Shown here piece by piece: positions 34,946 through 44,034 of a DNA stretch of 64,000 bases. Positions within the stretch are counted from its first letter, which is position 1, and the number at the start of each line of letters is the position of its first letter. Position numbers and translations under genes: made by a program. The DNA is from PNNG01 sp964577055 (GTDB lineage Bacteria; Bacteroidota; Bacteroidia; UBA7662), in contig CAZNWC010000009.1 of assembly GCA_964577055.1 (NCBI GenBank), positions 1-64,000 on the forward strand, in the 5' to 3' direction. The notes under the pieces were generated by a model. It was not told the origin of the DNA, searched no databases, and was given only the letters and a program-made list of their open reading frames with translations.

Positions 34946-36136
34946 TCAGTGCTCAAAAAAGGCCGAGCTGCCACCTACCCAATTGAAGTCTTTGTTGTAG
35001 CGCACGCCAATGAGTTTGCCGCGACTCAACCGTGCCAAATTGGTTACTACCTCGGGTTTGTTGCTGCCTTCGGGCCACATGACCATCATGCGGATTTCAA
35101 TCTTAACGCTACCTTCGGGTGAATCGAGTACTGGGGCATAGTTCACCTTGCGTTGCAAAAGGTAATGCTCGGGTGTATTAACGGCTGCAATGGCTTCGGC
35201 TGTTACGTCAACCTGTACGCCACTTCCGGCGAAAGAGTACAAGGGCTTGAGCACCCAATTTTCCAGGTCAGTTGGAATCTCTTTCAGCTCGCTAACGAAA
35301 TAGGATTCGGGTACATACTTGTTTTTGAGAAAAGGCAAGCTGTATTTGCTCATGCGGAAATACCAATTCGGATGGCTTACCCAAGTTACATCTACCTCCT
35401 GGGTAAGATCAAAATCGCCGATGAGGTCGGGGCGTTGCTCCAATTCATCGAAAATCACGCGGTTGTAAATGCGGTGAATAGGGGTTTTTTGCCCATCGCG
35501 TAAGTAAAAAAGCTTGCGTCCTTCGCGGATGATTTTGCTCAAACACACAGCCTTTACGCCCGTAAGCTGTTCGGTTGCCCAAAAATCTGCGCGTGTTTTT
35601 TGCTTCTCTGGCTCTAATTCGAGCAATATCACATTTTCAGCCGCAACTTGGCCTTTGATAAGTCGGTTCAGCAGCTCCACATACGAGTGGTGCTCGTAGC
35701 CGCTGAGGTAGGGACCAAAATGGGTAGGAATGTTGTAATGCGCCTTGTAGGTTTCGGCCAAAATGGCTTGGTAAGAAAACAGCGAAGGAAAGCCTTGCAA
35801 CTCGATGACCTGTGGAAACAAACGGCCATTTGCATCGGAACAGATGGCAAAATCGGTTATCATGATGGTAGGACGACCATCGTCGCCCGGCACCCATTGG
35901 TGAGTTGGGATGCCTTTTTTGCTTTGCTCGAGGTAGGCTGGGTCCATGATCGACTGGCCTATGAGCTGGCAGGCTTCTACCAATTGATCGCGCAAATCGG
36001 CTCCTACGAAAACGGGACTTTCGGCTACCCTGAAATCAACGGCTTCGCCGAGTTTATTGGCCAAGCTTTGCAGCAATTGCTGGTACAAACCATTGTTGTA
36101 CTGCGTATTGATGGCTTGGCGCAGACTTTTGATCAT
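34946..36136 (-). CDS. ATP-grasp-like ligase of an amidoligase cluster
   Basis: A 396-residue protein without signal peptide. WVLKPLYSFAGSGVQV resembles a phosphate/ATP-binding glycine loop of ATP-grasp enzymes, and QRKVNYAP with KIEIRMMVMW resembles the C-terminal metal-binding part. An unusual N-terminal half has IELQGFPSLFSYQ and HRIYNRVIFDEL. I treat it as a divergent ATP-grasp-type COOH-NH2 ligase. The start overlaps the stop of the glutamine amidotransferase gene (ATGA), so the two are coupled. Substrates are unknown. Confidence 0.6.
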   Translation of the reverse strand: MIKSLRQAINTQYNNGLYQQLLQSLANKLGEAVDFRVAESPVFVGADLRDQLVEACQLIGQSIMDPAYLEQSKKGIPTHQWVPGDDGRPTIMITDFAICSDANGRLFPQVIELQGFPSLFSYQAILAETYKAHYNIPTHFGPYLSGYEHHSYVELLNRLIKGQVAAENVILLELEPEKQKTRADFWATEQLTGVKAVCLSKIIREGRKLFYLRDGQKTPIHRIYNRVIFDELEQRPDLIGDFDLTQEVDVTWVSHPNWYFRMSKYSLPFLKNKYVPESYFVSELKEIPTDLENWVLKPLYSFAGSGVQVDVTAEAIAAVNTPEHYLLQRKVNYAPVLDSPEGSVKIEIRMMVMWPEGSNKPEVVTNLARLSRGKLIGVRYNKDFNWVGGSSAFFEH

Positions 36137-36954
36137 GCGTGGGCCTCCGCCAGGCTGTACATGGCCATTTCTAAAAAGCGTGGTATAAGGGTATTGTGCG
36201 TGAGTGTGATTTTGTCGGCATCGTGCAAGTGCAACAGCATATTATCGTACTTGGCTTGGCCGTGATTACTCACGATTTGGGCTTTTTTCTCCTTGTCTTG
36301 CATATAAGCAATCATGCCTTGGGCATTGGCCTCGGGGTGAAACTGTGTGCCAAAAAAGGCATCGCTGAAGCGTACCGCCATTATCGCCCGTTCATAATCT
36401 ACATGGTCACGGATTTTTTCAAGTGCCAAAAGTTGATATCCCTGCTTTTCAAGGGTACGAAAGTCGGGCTGAACTACCTGCCAATCGCGCGAATCTACTG
36501 CCCAAAATGGGTCGGGAAGTGTGTCCAAAAGCGGATCGTGTACGCCTTCTTGGGTTTTGTGTACCGGGAAAGTACCAAACGAAGTCGAACGTCGTTTGGT
36601 GACTTCGCCAATGCCAAAATGCTGACAAGCCATTTGAAAACTGTGGCAAATGAAAAAGACATGCTTTTTTTGGTCATGCACCTGATTGTGTTTCCACAAG
36701 GTATCGATGAGCTTCAGCCAGTTTTTTTCCCAGGCTGCGCCGCTGAGCAGCGGCGAACCGGGACCGCCTGTGCTGATGTAGATGTCGTAATCTAAACCGG
36801 GGAGGTGGTTGGCTCCTCGCACATCGTATATATCGTAATGCAGGTAAAAGCGATAGTCCTCCAGCATATCACGCAAATTGCGCATCCCTTGGTTGGCCGC
36901 GCCATCGTACATATCGAGTACAGCTACCTTATAATGTTTTCTATTTTTATCCAT
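36133..36954 (-). CDS. Class I glutamine amidotransferase-like protein
   Basis: About 273 residues from the ATG at 36954. ISTGGPGSP, FFICHSFQMACQHF (nucleophile Cys) and FGTQFHPEANAQG (His-x-Glu) are the GAT-I triad motifs. The nucleophile elbow is C-H-S where most members have C-x-G, but Cys, His and Glu are all present. It should release ammonia from glutamine or hydrolyse a related gamma-glutamyl bond. It precedes the ATP-grasp-like ligase in the same unit and follows the GCS2 ligase gene by 43 bases. Confidence 0.82.
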   Translation of the reverse strand: MDKNRKHYKVAVLDMYDGAANQGMRNLRDMLEDYRFYLHYDIYDVRGANHLPGLDYDIYISTGGPGSPLLSGAAWEKNWLKLIDTLWKHNQVHDQKKHVFFICHSFQMACQHFGIGEVTKRRSTSFGTFPVHKTQEGVHDPLLDTLPDPFWAVDSRDWQVVQPDFRTLEKQGYQLLALEKIRDHVDYERAIMAVRFSDAFFGTQFHPEANAQGMIAYMQDKEKKAQIVSNHGQAKYDNMLLHLHDADKITLTHNTLIPRFLEMAMYSLAEAHA

Positions 36955-36997
36955 CCTGATTTTCCCTACCACTCCGCTGTAAAAATAACGATTCGGT

Positions 36998-38092
36998 TTA
37001 GATTCCCTTTAAAGTCTGGGCCATGTAGTAGTCAACCACGGCCCTGAGGTCGTTGGTTTGCTCGTACACCGCCAACTGCCGGTCAGCACCTGTGCCATTG
37101 TTCAGGATGTCGAAAACGCGGTTGATTTCGCTGCGACTTCCCAAATCATCTACCACATCTTCTACAAAAGCGAGCAGCTCATGGATCAGTCCACGGGTAT
37201 TTACCTCCATCTCTTTGCCAAAGTCAATGAGTTTGCCATCGATGCCGTACCTACCCGCACGCCATTTATTTTCGTTCACCAAAGCACGTTTGTAGATCAT
37301 GAAGTTGAGGTTTTGCTCACGCAATTTATACAGCTTGGCAACCAAGGCTTGGATGAGGGCCGTAATGGCAATGGTTTCGTCAACCGTCATGGGTACATCA
37401 CAAATCCGGAATTCAATGGTGTCGAAAAATGGGTGCACGCGTACATCCCACCAAATCTTTTTGGCGTTGTCGATGCAATTGGTCTTCACCAACAGCTTTA
37501 CATAGTTTTCGTATTCGGCAAAACTTTCAAAAAAATCAGGAATGCCCGTGCGGGGAAATTTGTCGAATACTTTCGAGCGAAACGATTTAAATCCAGTATT
37601 TCTACCTTCCCAAAAGGGAGAATTGGTGCTTAAAGCATAGATGTGAGGCAAAAAATAGCGTACCGAATTGGCGATGTGGATGGCCATTTCTTTGTCGGGC
37701 ATGCCCACATGCACGTGTAAGCCGAAAATGAGATTCGAACGTGCAGCGTCTTGCAATTCATTTACGATTTCATTGTAACGCGGATGTTCAGTGATGAGCT
37801 GCGTTTGCCACATGCTGAAAGGATGCGTGCCGGCAGCACCTATGGCGAATCCCAATTCACCGGCCACCTGCGATACTACCCGGCGCAAATGGGCTACTTC
37901 GGTGCGTGCCTGGTGAATGTCTTGGCAAATGCGGGTGCCAACTTCCACCACTGCTTGGTGCATTTCTGCCTTTACTTGATCTTCGAGCAAGCGGTTGGCC
38001 GCCTCCACAATTTTTTGGTCGTGGGAGGTTAGCTCGCGACTGACAGGGTCAATTACTTGAAATTCTTCTTCAACACCAAGGGTGAATTTCAT
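36998..38092 (-). CDS. GCS2/YbdK-type carboxylate-amine ligase
   Basis: About 364 residues from the ATG at 38092. FTLGVEEEFQVIDP is the family start, with GLHVHVGMPDKEMAIHIANSVRYFLPHIYALSTNSPFWEGR and WWDVRVHPFFDTIEFRICDVPMT as further marks of this glutamate-cysteine ligase 2 family. The enzymes join a carboxylate to an amine, in E. coli YbdK as a weak gamma-glutamylcysteine ligase. Here it is encoded with two ATP-grasp-type ligases and a glutamine amidotransferase, so the product is probably an unusual peptide-like metabolite. Confidence 0.88.
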   Translation of the reverse strand: MKFTLGVEEEFQVIDPVSRELTSHDQKIVEAANRLLEDQVKAEMHQAVVEVGTRICQDIHQARTEVAHLRRVVSQVAGELGFAIGAAGTHPFSMWQTQLITEHPRYNEIVNELQDAARSNLIFGLHVHVGMPDKEMAIHIANSVRYFLPHIYALSTNSPFWEGRNTGFKSFRSKVFDKFPRTGIPDFFESFAEYENYVKLLVKTNCIDNAKKIWWDVRVHPFFDTIEFRICDVPMTVDETIAITALIQALVAKLYKLREQNLNFMIYKRALVNENKWRAGRYGIDGKLIDFGKEMEVNTRGLIHELLAFVEDVVDDLGSRSEINRVFDILNNGTGADRQLAVYEQTNDLRAVVDYYMAQTLKGI

Positions 38093-38128
38093 ACAACGGC
38101 TTTTAGGATTTTTTGACAGTGGCAAATT

Positions 38129-38160
38129 AAAAAAGCCCCGCGAGCTGCGAGGCTTTTTTG
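38129..38160 (-). terminator. Intrinsic terminator between the two ligase genes
   Basis: aaaaaagcc pairs with ggctttttt (38129-38137, 38151-38159), with a GC-rich inner stem. On the minus strand it ends in a T-run and so follows the ATP-grasp/AT-hook gene, which is probably a separate transcript from the GCS2 unit. Confidence 0.8.
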
Positions 38161-38179
38161 TAAAAAAATATTGTAAAAA

Positions 38180-39760
38180 TTACGACGGGTCTTTACCCAT
38201 CATTTTTTCGGCAGCCAAAACTGCCTCTAATCCTATTAAATCGCCAAATGGCTTTTCAATTTTTTGACGTTTTTGGCGAACAGCTTTTTCAGCCTTTGGT
38301 TTACGGCCCCTTTTTGCCTTTTCCGCAGGTTTTGTTACAGATCCAGTAATAGCGGCTTTGGGCTTGCGACCCCGCTTCCCAGGCACTTTAGCAATTGCTT
38401 GTGATGCAGTGGCTGCTTTGGCAGGCCGTCCACGACGCTTAGGTGCGGTGGTGTCGGTGCTTCCCGTGCTTTGTTTGGCTGGACGCCCCCTGCGTTTAGG
38501 CGCTGCATCAGTTGCTGCTACTACATTTGCCTTTGCCGGACGTCCCCGCTTTTTGGGTGCACTTTCGCCTGCCGAAATCGCATTGTCAACGGCCTTAGGC
38601 TTGCGACCACGTTTCTTCGGCGCGACATCTGTTGCGCTAATGGCTTTGGGCTTCCGACCTCTTTTTTGCGGTTCTGCATTGGTTACTGCTACTGCTTTCG
38701 GTTTCCGTCCGCGCTTTTTACCGGTGGTGACTGCCGGTGTTTCGCCAACAGTTGCCTTAGGTTTGCGGCCACGCTTCTGCGGGGTGCTTACCACAGCGGC
38801 TTCCAACTTGAATTCGCCCATGCCTGCAGCGGCACTGCGTACATAGGTGCCCCAAGTAAGGTTGTCTTTGCCAGGCTTTTGCGCCAAGGCACGTTCGATG
38901 GCGTAATTGGCGGCGGTTTCCACAACCCATTCAAAATTATCAGCACCAACTGAATTGATGTCTGCATCGGGCGCAGGGTTGCAAAAATCGATGGCATATG
39001 GAATACCATCTCTTACAGCAAATTCTACAGTGTTAAAATCGTATCCCAAGGCATTGTTCAAGCGCAGTACATAGTCGGTTAGCAATGCCAGCATTTGTTC
39101 GCTGGGCTTCCGATCAGTTACATACCGCAGATGGTGCGGATTGCGTGGCTCGTATGGCATAATACGCACATGCTTGCGGCCTATGCAATAGCAACGATAA
39201 TATTCTTCGAAAACGATTTCTTCCTGCAACATCATCACCAAGGTGTCGGTTTCGTTGTGCTTGGCAAATAAATCGTCGAGGTTTTCTACCCTGTATACGC
39301 TTTTCCAGCCACCACCTGCATGGGGTTTCATGTAAGCCGGAAATCCAATTTCTGCCACAATACCATCCCAATCCATCGGATAATGCAAATTGCGAAAAGA
39401 TGCTGGCGTAGTATCGGGTGGCATTTGGTTCGACGGCAACAACACGGTTCTTGGCACCGGCACACCTACTTGAATAGCGAGACAATTGTTGAAAAATTTC
39501 TCATCAGCACTCCACCAAAATGGATTATTAATGACTGCAGTGCCCTGCAAAGCCGCGTTTTTCAAATAGGCCCGGTAGAAAGGTACGTCTTGTGAAATAC
39601 GGTCAATAATTGCCGCATATCCCGAAGTTTGGCCTTGAATTACTTTGTCGATGAGCACAGGTTCCGCCTGAATGCCGGGTACATTTTTTGCGTTGATACG
39701 CGCCACAACCGCTTCAGGGAAAGTGTTTTCCTGTCCGTGCAGTATGCCGATTTTTTTCAT
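38180..39760 (-). CDS. ATP-grasp (RimK-like) enzyme with C-terminal AT-hook-like repeats
   Basis: About 526 residues from the ATG at 39760 (MKKIGILHGQENTFPEAVV). Residues to about 310 form an ATP-grasp ligase: the N-terminal lobe, MKPHAGGGWKSVY (ATP-binding loop), MLQEEIVFEEYYR and a late FNTVEFAVRDGIPYAIDFCNPAPD metal-binding part. The C-terminal 190 residues hold nine copies of a basic unit, RGRKPKA or RGRPAKA, separated by Ala/Thr/Val-rich spacers. AT-hooks bind the minor groove of AT-rich DNA, so the tail could tether the enzyme to the nucleoid or be the substrate of a modification. The combination is unusual. Confidence 0.75.
   Translation of the reverse strand: MKKIGILHGQENTFPEAVVARINAKNVPGIQAEPVLIDKVIQGQTSGYAAIIDRISQDVPFYRAYLKNAALQGTAVINNPFWWSADEKFFNNCLAIQVGVPVPRTVLLPSNQMPPDTTPASFRNLHYPMDWDGIVAEIGFPAYMKPHAGGGWKSVYRVENLDDLFAKHNETDTLVMMLQEEIVFEEYYRCYCIGRKHVRIMPYEPRNPHHLRYVTDRKPSEQMLALLTDYVLRLNNALGYDFNTVEFAVRDGIPYAIDFCNPAPDADINSVGADNFEWVVETAANYAIERALAQKPGKDNLTWGTYVRSAAAGMGEFKLEAAVVSTPQKRGRKPKATVGETPAVTTGKKRGRKPKAVAVTNAEPQKRGRKPKAISATDVAPKKRGRKPKAVDNAISAGESAPKKRGRPAKANVVAATDAAPKRRGRPAKQSTGSTDTTAPKRRGRPAKAATASQAIAKVPGKRGRKPKAAITGSVTKPAEKAKRGRKPKAEKAVRQKRQKIEKPFGDLIGLEAVLAAEKMMGKDPS
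38240..38800. repeat. AT-hook-encoding degenerate tandem repeat
   Basis: Nine repeats of a unit encoding RGRKPKA or RGRPAKA lie inside the 3' third of the ATP-grasp gene. Spacing varies from about 14 to 24 residues. The DNA repeats are degenerate, so protein-level selection rather than recent slippage seems to maintain them. Confidence 0.8.
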
Positions 39761-39911
39761 ACCGATGAAATTTTCTTTTGTTACTTTCAAAAATAGGAAT
39801 TACCGACGAATTTATCAGTTTTAATTTCGTTGTGATGCATATTGTTGCTCTTTATTGTGGAAATTTTGGCAGAATTGTTTTTCAGTAGTTTCCTATGTTT
39901 GTGACCTGTCG

Positions 39912-40730
39912 ATGATGACCACTTCTCTTACAAATCGCGCTGATGCTGGCAATGTTCTGGTAAAACAACAGCTCTCGCTTTATTCATATGCACTTCAACG
40001 AGAAGTAGCATGTACCTTGCTCTTGCCAATCACCACGCACATACCCTGGAAAGTACTCATTTTGAACGATGGACAGGATTTAGATGCGCTTAGAATGCCA
40101 CAACATTTTCAAAAACTCGCCAAAACGGGACGTATTCAACCGACCATGTTGGTGGCCATTCATGCGCACAATCGATTGCAGGAGTATGGTGTGGCCGGAC
40201 AACCAGATTACAAACAAAGAGGTGCGGCAGCAAGCCAATATGCGCAGTTTGTGACCCGCGAATTGTGGCCATTTATCAGCGAAAAATTTCCTATTTCTAA
40301 TCAAGCTTCCCATCATTTCCTGGCGGGTTGTTCGCTGGGAGGATTGTCGGCTTTTGATATTGCGTGGAATCATCCACAGATTTTTGGCGGCGCAGGTGTA
40401 TTTTCCGGCTCATTTTGGTGGCGTAAAAAAGCGCTTGACGATGGCTATACCGATGCCGATCGTATTGCGCACCACATGGTTCGTTTGAGCAAACACGGGA
40501 AAAAGCTTCGTTTTTGGTTCGAAGCGGGCACCGATGATGAGACGGCTGACCGGAATGGCAATGGTGTCATCGACTCCATTGAAGACACCCTTGACCTGAT
40601 GACAGAATTGATGCTCAAGGGGTTTGAATTGCACCAGCATCTTGCTTATGTAGAAGTGAAAGGAGGCAAGCACGATCAGGCGACATGGGCGATGGTGATG
40701 CCGCAATTTTTGGAATGGGCTTTAAAGTGA
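39912..40730 (+). CDS. Esterase (Esterase D/Fes-like fold)
   Basis: About 272 residues from the ATG at 39912. LILNDGQDLDALRM, the nucleophile elbow AGCSLGGLSAFD, and a late GGKHDQATW (His) identify the enterochelin-esterase-like alpha/beta-hydrolase family. It lacks a signal peptide, so it is probably cytoplasmic. It diverges from the ATP-grasp/AT-hook gene and could use its product; the second esterase of the window (47403-48128) is a relative. Confidence 0.8.
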   Translation: MMTTSLTNRADAGNVLVKQQLSLYSYALQREVACTLLLPITTHIPWKVLILNDGQDLDALRMPQHFQKLAKTGRIQPTMLVAIHAHNRLQEYGVAGQPDYKQRGAAASQYAQFVTRELWPFISEKFPISNQASHHFLAGCSLGGLSAFDIAWNHPQIFGGAGVFSGSFWWRKKALDDGYTDADRIAHHMVRLSKHGKKLRFWFEAGTDDETADRNGNGVIDSIEDTLDLMTELMLKGFELHQHLAYVEVKGGKHDQATWAMVMPQFLEWALK

Positions 40731-40734
40731 TATC

Positions 40735-41598
40735 ATGAAATGTGTTTTACTTGTGTTGGTTGTGTTGCAAACTGCGTATGTTCAGGCAGAAAGTCCTGAT
40801 AGCAGCGCTTCGCCTTGGAAGCGCAAATTGGAAATTGGATTGAATTTAAATCAAGCCAGTTTTACACCCAATTGGAAGGGAGGGGGAACCAATAATTTTG
40901 CCTTAGGTACCTTGGCAAGCGGTAGCCTGTCGTATACCAATGGTAAATTTAGTTGGATGAATGATATGCAACTGCAATATGGTTTTCAGCAAAACAAAGG
41001 ACAAACTCGGAGAAAGACCCAGGATCTGGTCTTCATCGACTCGAAAGCAGGCTATGAAATCAGCCATAAATTGAATGCTTTTGGTGCCATGAACTTTGTG
41101 TCTCAATTTGCTCCAGGCTTAAATTACAGCAAAGACCCGTTGGGCAATGAAATTGCAACCGTTATTTCGCGCTGGATGGCTCCGGGGTATTTAACACAAT
41201 CTTTTGGTGTTCAATACAAGCCTGTCGACTATTTTATGGTACGTTTGGGAGCGCTTGCTGCCCGACAAACCTTTGTTACTGATCCTGCTTTGAGTGCTGC
41301 AGGTGCTTTCGGCGTCGATAGCGGATCAACCCTGCAGGTAGATTACGGTTACCAAATTGTAGCCTCTTTCGACAAGAACTTGGCGAAGAACCTCAATCTA
41401 AAGGCCCGCTACTTGAGTTTTGGCGATTACACTGATTTTGGGCGTACCAACCACCGTCTCGATTTGATTGTTGCAGCCAGAGTAACAAAGTACATCAACA
41501 CCAATTTAACAGCGGTGATGCTGTATGACCGCAACCAGGATTTGGCAGTACAATGGAGCCAAGTGCTTGCCCTGGGTTTGTTGTTTCAACTGCGTTAA
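40735..41598 (+). CDS. DUF3078 outer-membrane protein
   Basis: A 287-residue protein with a signal peptide (cleaved near VQAES) and the DUF3078 pattern of Bacteroidota: GLNLNQASFTPNWKGGGTNNFALGTLASG near the start, repeated strands and a C-terminal QVLALGLLFQLR strand with terminal Arg. It is probably a barrel. It follows the esterase by 4 bases. A bidirectional terminator lies after it. Confidence 0.85.
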   Translation: MKCVLLVLVVLQTAYVQAESPDSSASPWKRKLEIGLNLNQASFTPNWKGGGTNNFALGTLASGSLSYTNGKFSWMNDMQLQYGFQQNKGQTRRKTQDLVFIDSKAGYEISHKLNAFGAMNFVSQFAPGLNYSKDPLGNEIATVISRWMAPGYLTQSFGVQYKPVDYFMVRLGALAARQTFVTDPALSAAGAFGVDSGSTLQVDYGYQIVASFDKNLAKNLNLKARYLSFGDYTDFGRTNHRLDLIVAARVTKYINTNLTAVMLYDRNQDLAVQWSQVLALGLLFQLR

Positions 41599-41620
41599 TG
41601 GTGCTCTTCCAAAAGGCATA

Positions 41621-41647
41621 AAAAAAGCCGGCTGAAAAGCCGGCTTT
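41621..41647. terminator. Bidirectional terminator between DUF3078 and tRNA-Glu
   Basis: aaagccggc pairs with gccggcttt (41624-41632, 41639-41647), loop tgaaaa. On the minus strand it is followed by T6, so it mainly ends the tRNA transcript; it may also serve the DUF3078 gene. Confidence 0.85.
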
Positions 41648-41648
41648 G

Positions 41649-41720
41649 TAGCCCGTAGGGGAATCGAACCCCTGTTACCAGAATGAAAATCTGGTGTCCT
41701 AACCCCTAGACGAACGGGCC
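41649..41720 (-). tRNA. tRNA-Glu (anticodon TTC)
   Basis: Minus-strand cloverleaf: acceptor stem from GGCCCGT with its partner in ACGGGC, D arm GTCTAGGGGTTAGGAC, anticodon stem-loop CCAGA-TTTTCAT-TCTGG with anticodon TTC, and T arm with GGTTCGATTCC. The CCA end is not encoded. No other tRNA gene is adjacent. Confidence 0.93.
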
Positions 41721-41880
41721 ATCGTTGGAATGTGGGTGCAAAGATAAGGCGAGCATTGAAAAGTACAAGCCCGAGGTGAAAAAAAATATCAATGTCTACC
41801 GATTTTAAAAAAATTGGTTTTGACGAGGCAGAAAACATAATTTCGCAACGCTAAGCACGTTGTGCAAGGCAGCTGTATGT

Positions 41881-43197
41881 ATGAAGACGCTTCAACCAAC
41901 GACAACCGGGACTTTCCACGTCAATTCTGAATTAGTAGCATTCGGATTTCTGCTTATCATGATGGCTTTCATTCCCATTTCGAAAGCGGTTGTGAGTTTA
42001 GCCGAAGCTTTGCTCGCTGTTTCGTGGCTCATTGGGTTTTCAAACCGTGAAATCAGGGCCAGACGCCTTACTACTTTAAAAACCACGCCCTATTTGTGGC
42101 TCTTTCCGGCACTTTTTCTCATGTATCCTTTGGGCATGGTGTATACAACTGACATGCGTGAGGGTTGGAGTGAAATCAACAACAAGCATTACTTTTTTAC
42201 CTTGCCTTTGCTCATCGGTACGCTTCAAATGTCGCGCGACCAATTGAGATGGCTGTTCTTGACCTTTGCAATTTCCAATGTCTTGGTGGCCGTGACGGTA
42301 TTTTACATTGTGGCGACTGGCAACGATTTTTTGCATGGATCTACACATATTCCATCGGCTTTTGAGCAAAGACCCCGCGCCAGCTTGTTCTTGTGCTTTA
42401 GCATTTTCATTGTGGCCGAATACCTGTATCACAAATGGAAGGAATTGAGCAATGAGGCCATTACAACGCTGTTCATTTTTGCTGCCATGTTGCTTACCGG
42501 ACTCATCCTAATGAAAGGACGCATTGGTCAGCTTGGATTTGTTGTGCTGAGTCCGCTTTTTGTCTTGTTTTACCTGCAACGTACTCGGCCGCGCTTGTGG
42601 AACTGGGTTATGGCCGCAAGCCTGACTTGCTTGTTAGGCGCAGTCATGTATTTGTCGTTTGATGCCGTACGTCAGCCTTTTGACGAAGCAATCAACGAAT
42701 TCCGTGAGAGCCAATTAGGCTACCCAACCAGCGAGCCCACCTATAGTTCTATCGGCCAGCGCATAGCATTTTATGAAGAGTTTTGGCCACTTTTTGTAGA
42801 GAACAAGTGGATAGGTATTGGTACTGGTGATTTGATACGCGATGGCAAGCCTTTGTTTGAGGATCAGCGCTTCCATATTCCGTTTCAAAAGCCCCACAAT
42901 CAGTTTTTTGAAACAGCCATCAAATTTGGCATCATTGGTTTGTTTATCATGTTGTTGGTTTGGGGCTTTGCAGTCAAGTCGTTTAATCCAGCATTCCGCA
43001 AATTGGGCTATTTGTTTAGTATTTTGCTGTTTATCAGCATGTGGAGCGATTCTACCTTGGGAACACAAGGAGGCATTAGCTTTTTTATGGCCTTCACAAC
43101 GCTTTTTTTGGTGCGCCCCAACGACCCTGTCTTTGTACAGCTGGAGCAAAACCATGCCGAGCCAGCCACAGCCTTAAATCCCGAAGGCCTTCGTTAG
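41881..43197 (+). CDS. O-antigen ligase family membrane protein
   Basis: About 438 residues with around ten predicted spans. RPRASLFLCFSIFIVAEYL and LTGLILMKGRIGQLGFVVL border the large periplasmic loop, and PHNQFFETAIKFGIIGL is the conserved HNxxLE-like segment of the Wzy_C family. Such proteins ligate or polymerise surface polysaccharides. The ATG at 41881 (MKTLQPTT) is preferred. The neighbours do not otherwise form a polysaccharide cluster. Confidence 0.8.
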   Translation: MKTLQPTTTGTFHVNSELVAFGFLLIMMAFIPISKAVVSLAEALLAVSWLIGFSNREIRARRLTTLKTTPYLWLFPALFLMYPLGMVYTTDMREGWSEINNKHYFFTLPLLIGTLQMSRDQLRWLFLTFAISNVLVAVTVFYIVATGNDFLHGSTHIPSAFEQRPRASLFLCFSIFIVAEYLYHKWKELSNEAITTLFIFAAMLLTGLILMKGRIGQLGFVVLSPLFVLFYLQRTRPRLWNWVMAASLTCLLGAVMYLSFDAVRQPFDEAINEFRESQLGYPTSEPTYSSIGQRIAFYEEFWPLFVENKWIGIGTGDLIRDGKPLFEDQRFHIPFQKPHNQFFETAIKFGIIGLFIMLLVWGFAVKSFNPAFRKLGYLFSILLFISMWSDSTLGTQGGISFFMAFTTLFLVRPNDPVFVQLEQNHAEPATALNPEGLR

Positions 43198-43269
43198 CCT
43201 GCAAAGACCGAAAAGGTGCAGCTGTAATGGCTGTGACAGCAAGCGCCTTTCTCTTGTTGTTTTTTGTTT

Positions 43270-44034
43270 CTAAGTGGTAGTGAAACTTCCATTGCAGGCG
43301 TGCAAGGCATCTTGTAATGCAAAAAGCAAATCAGGTTCCGTTTCCAGTGCATTGCCCACGACCACTAAATCGGCACCTGATTCCCAGGCCGTTTGAGCAG
43401 CAGCCCCCGAACGAATGCCACCACCTACAATGATGGGCAGACTGGTATGTTGCTTCACTGCTTGAAGCACTTTGGCAGGTACCGGATGGGGTGCGCCGGA
43501 GCCTGTATCGAGATAAATCACTTGCAAACCCAACATTTCGCCAGCCATTGCTGTACATGCGGCGATGTCGGGCTTTTTGGCTGGAATAGGACGGGTATCA
43601 GAAATGTACGAGACCGTGGTAGGTTCACCACCGTCGATGAGCATATAGCCTGTGGGCAAAACTTCCAATTGGGCAGCACGAATGGCAGGTGCGGCCGTAA
43701 CATGGGCACCAATGAGAAATTCCGGATTTCTTCCCGAAATCAAAGACAAAAACAATAACGCATCGGCTTGGCCACTCACTTGCTGTACGCTCCCTGGAAA
43801 TAAAATCAATGGCAGCGCAGTGCGTTCACGCAAGGCGTTGAGGGTATTTTCGAGTTGCTGCGTACTCAGCAAACTGCCCCCCACGAGCAAACAGCAGGCA
43901 CCGGCAGCCGAAGCCAAAGGAACCAAACGATCGAGGTGTGATTCAGCTGCCTTGTCAGGATCAATCAAAACAGCCAGACCTTTTTTGTTTTCTGACCGCA
44001 ATGAACGCAGGAGTGACAAATTGGATTTTTTCAA
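43270..44034 (-). CDS. Geranylgeranylglyceryl-phosphate synthase family protein
   Basis: The core matches the PcrB/GGGPS TIM-barrel family: GLAVLIDPDKA, LLVGGSLL, PLILFPGSVQQVSGQADALLFLSLISGRNPEFLIG, GYMLIDGG, YLDTGSGAPHPV and IIVGGGIRSG. Members join glycerol-1-phosphate to a polyprenyl chain, giving archaeal-type ether lipids or, in some bacteria, heptaprenyl derivatives. The start is uncertain: the TTG at 44034 gives LKKSNLSLLRS before the family core, while an ATG-like start at 44106 adds 24 residues. Reverse of this gene, a signal-peptide protein gene diverges. Confidence 0.82.
   Translation of the reverse strand: MKKSNLSLLRSLRSENKKGLAVLIDPDKAAESHLDRLVPLASAAGACCLLVGGSLLSTQQLENTLNALRERTALPLILFPGSVQQVSGQADALLFLSLISGRNPEFLIGAHVTAAPAIRAAQLEVLPTGYMLIDGGEPTTVSYISDTRPIPAKKPDIAACTAMAGEMLGLQVIYLDTGSGAPHPVPAKVLQAVKQHTSLPIIVGGGIRSGAAAQTAWESGADLVVVGNALETEPDLLFALQDALHACNGSFTTT

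Noticed and set aside
38240..38800. CRISPR-like or satellite repeat
   Set aside because: The units are degenerate and in frame with a basic protein repeat; no constant direct repeat or unique spacers.
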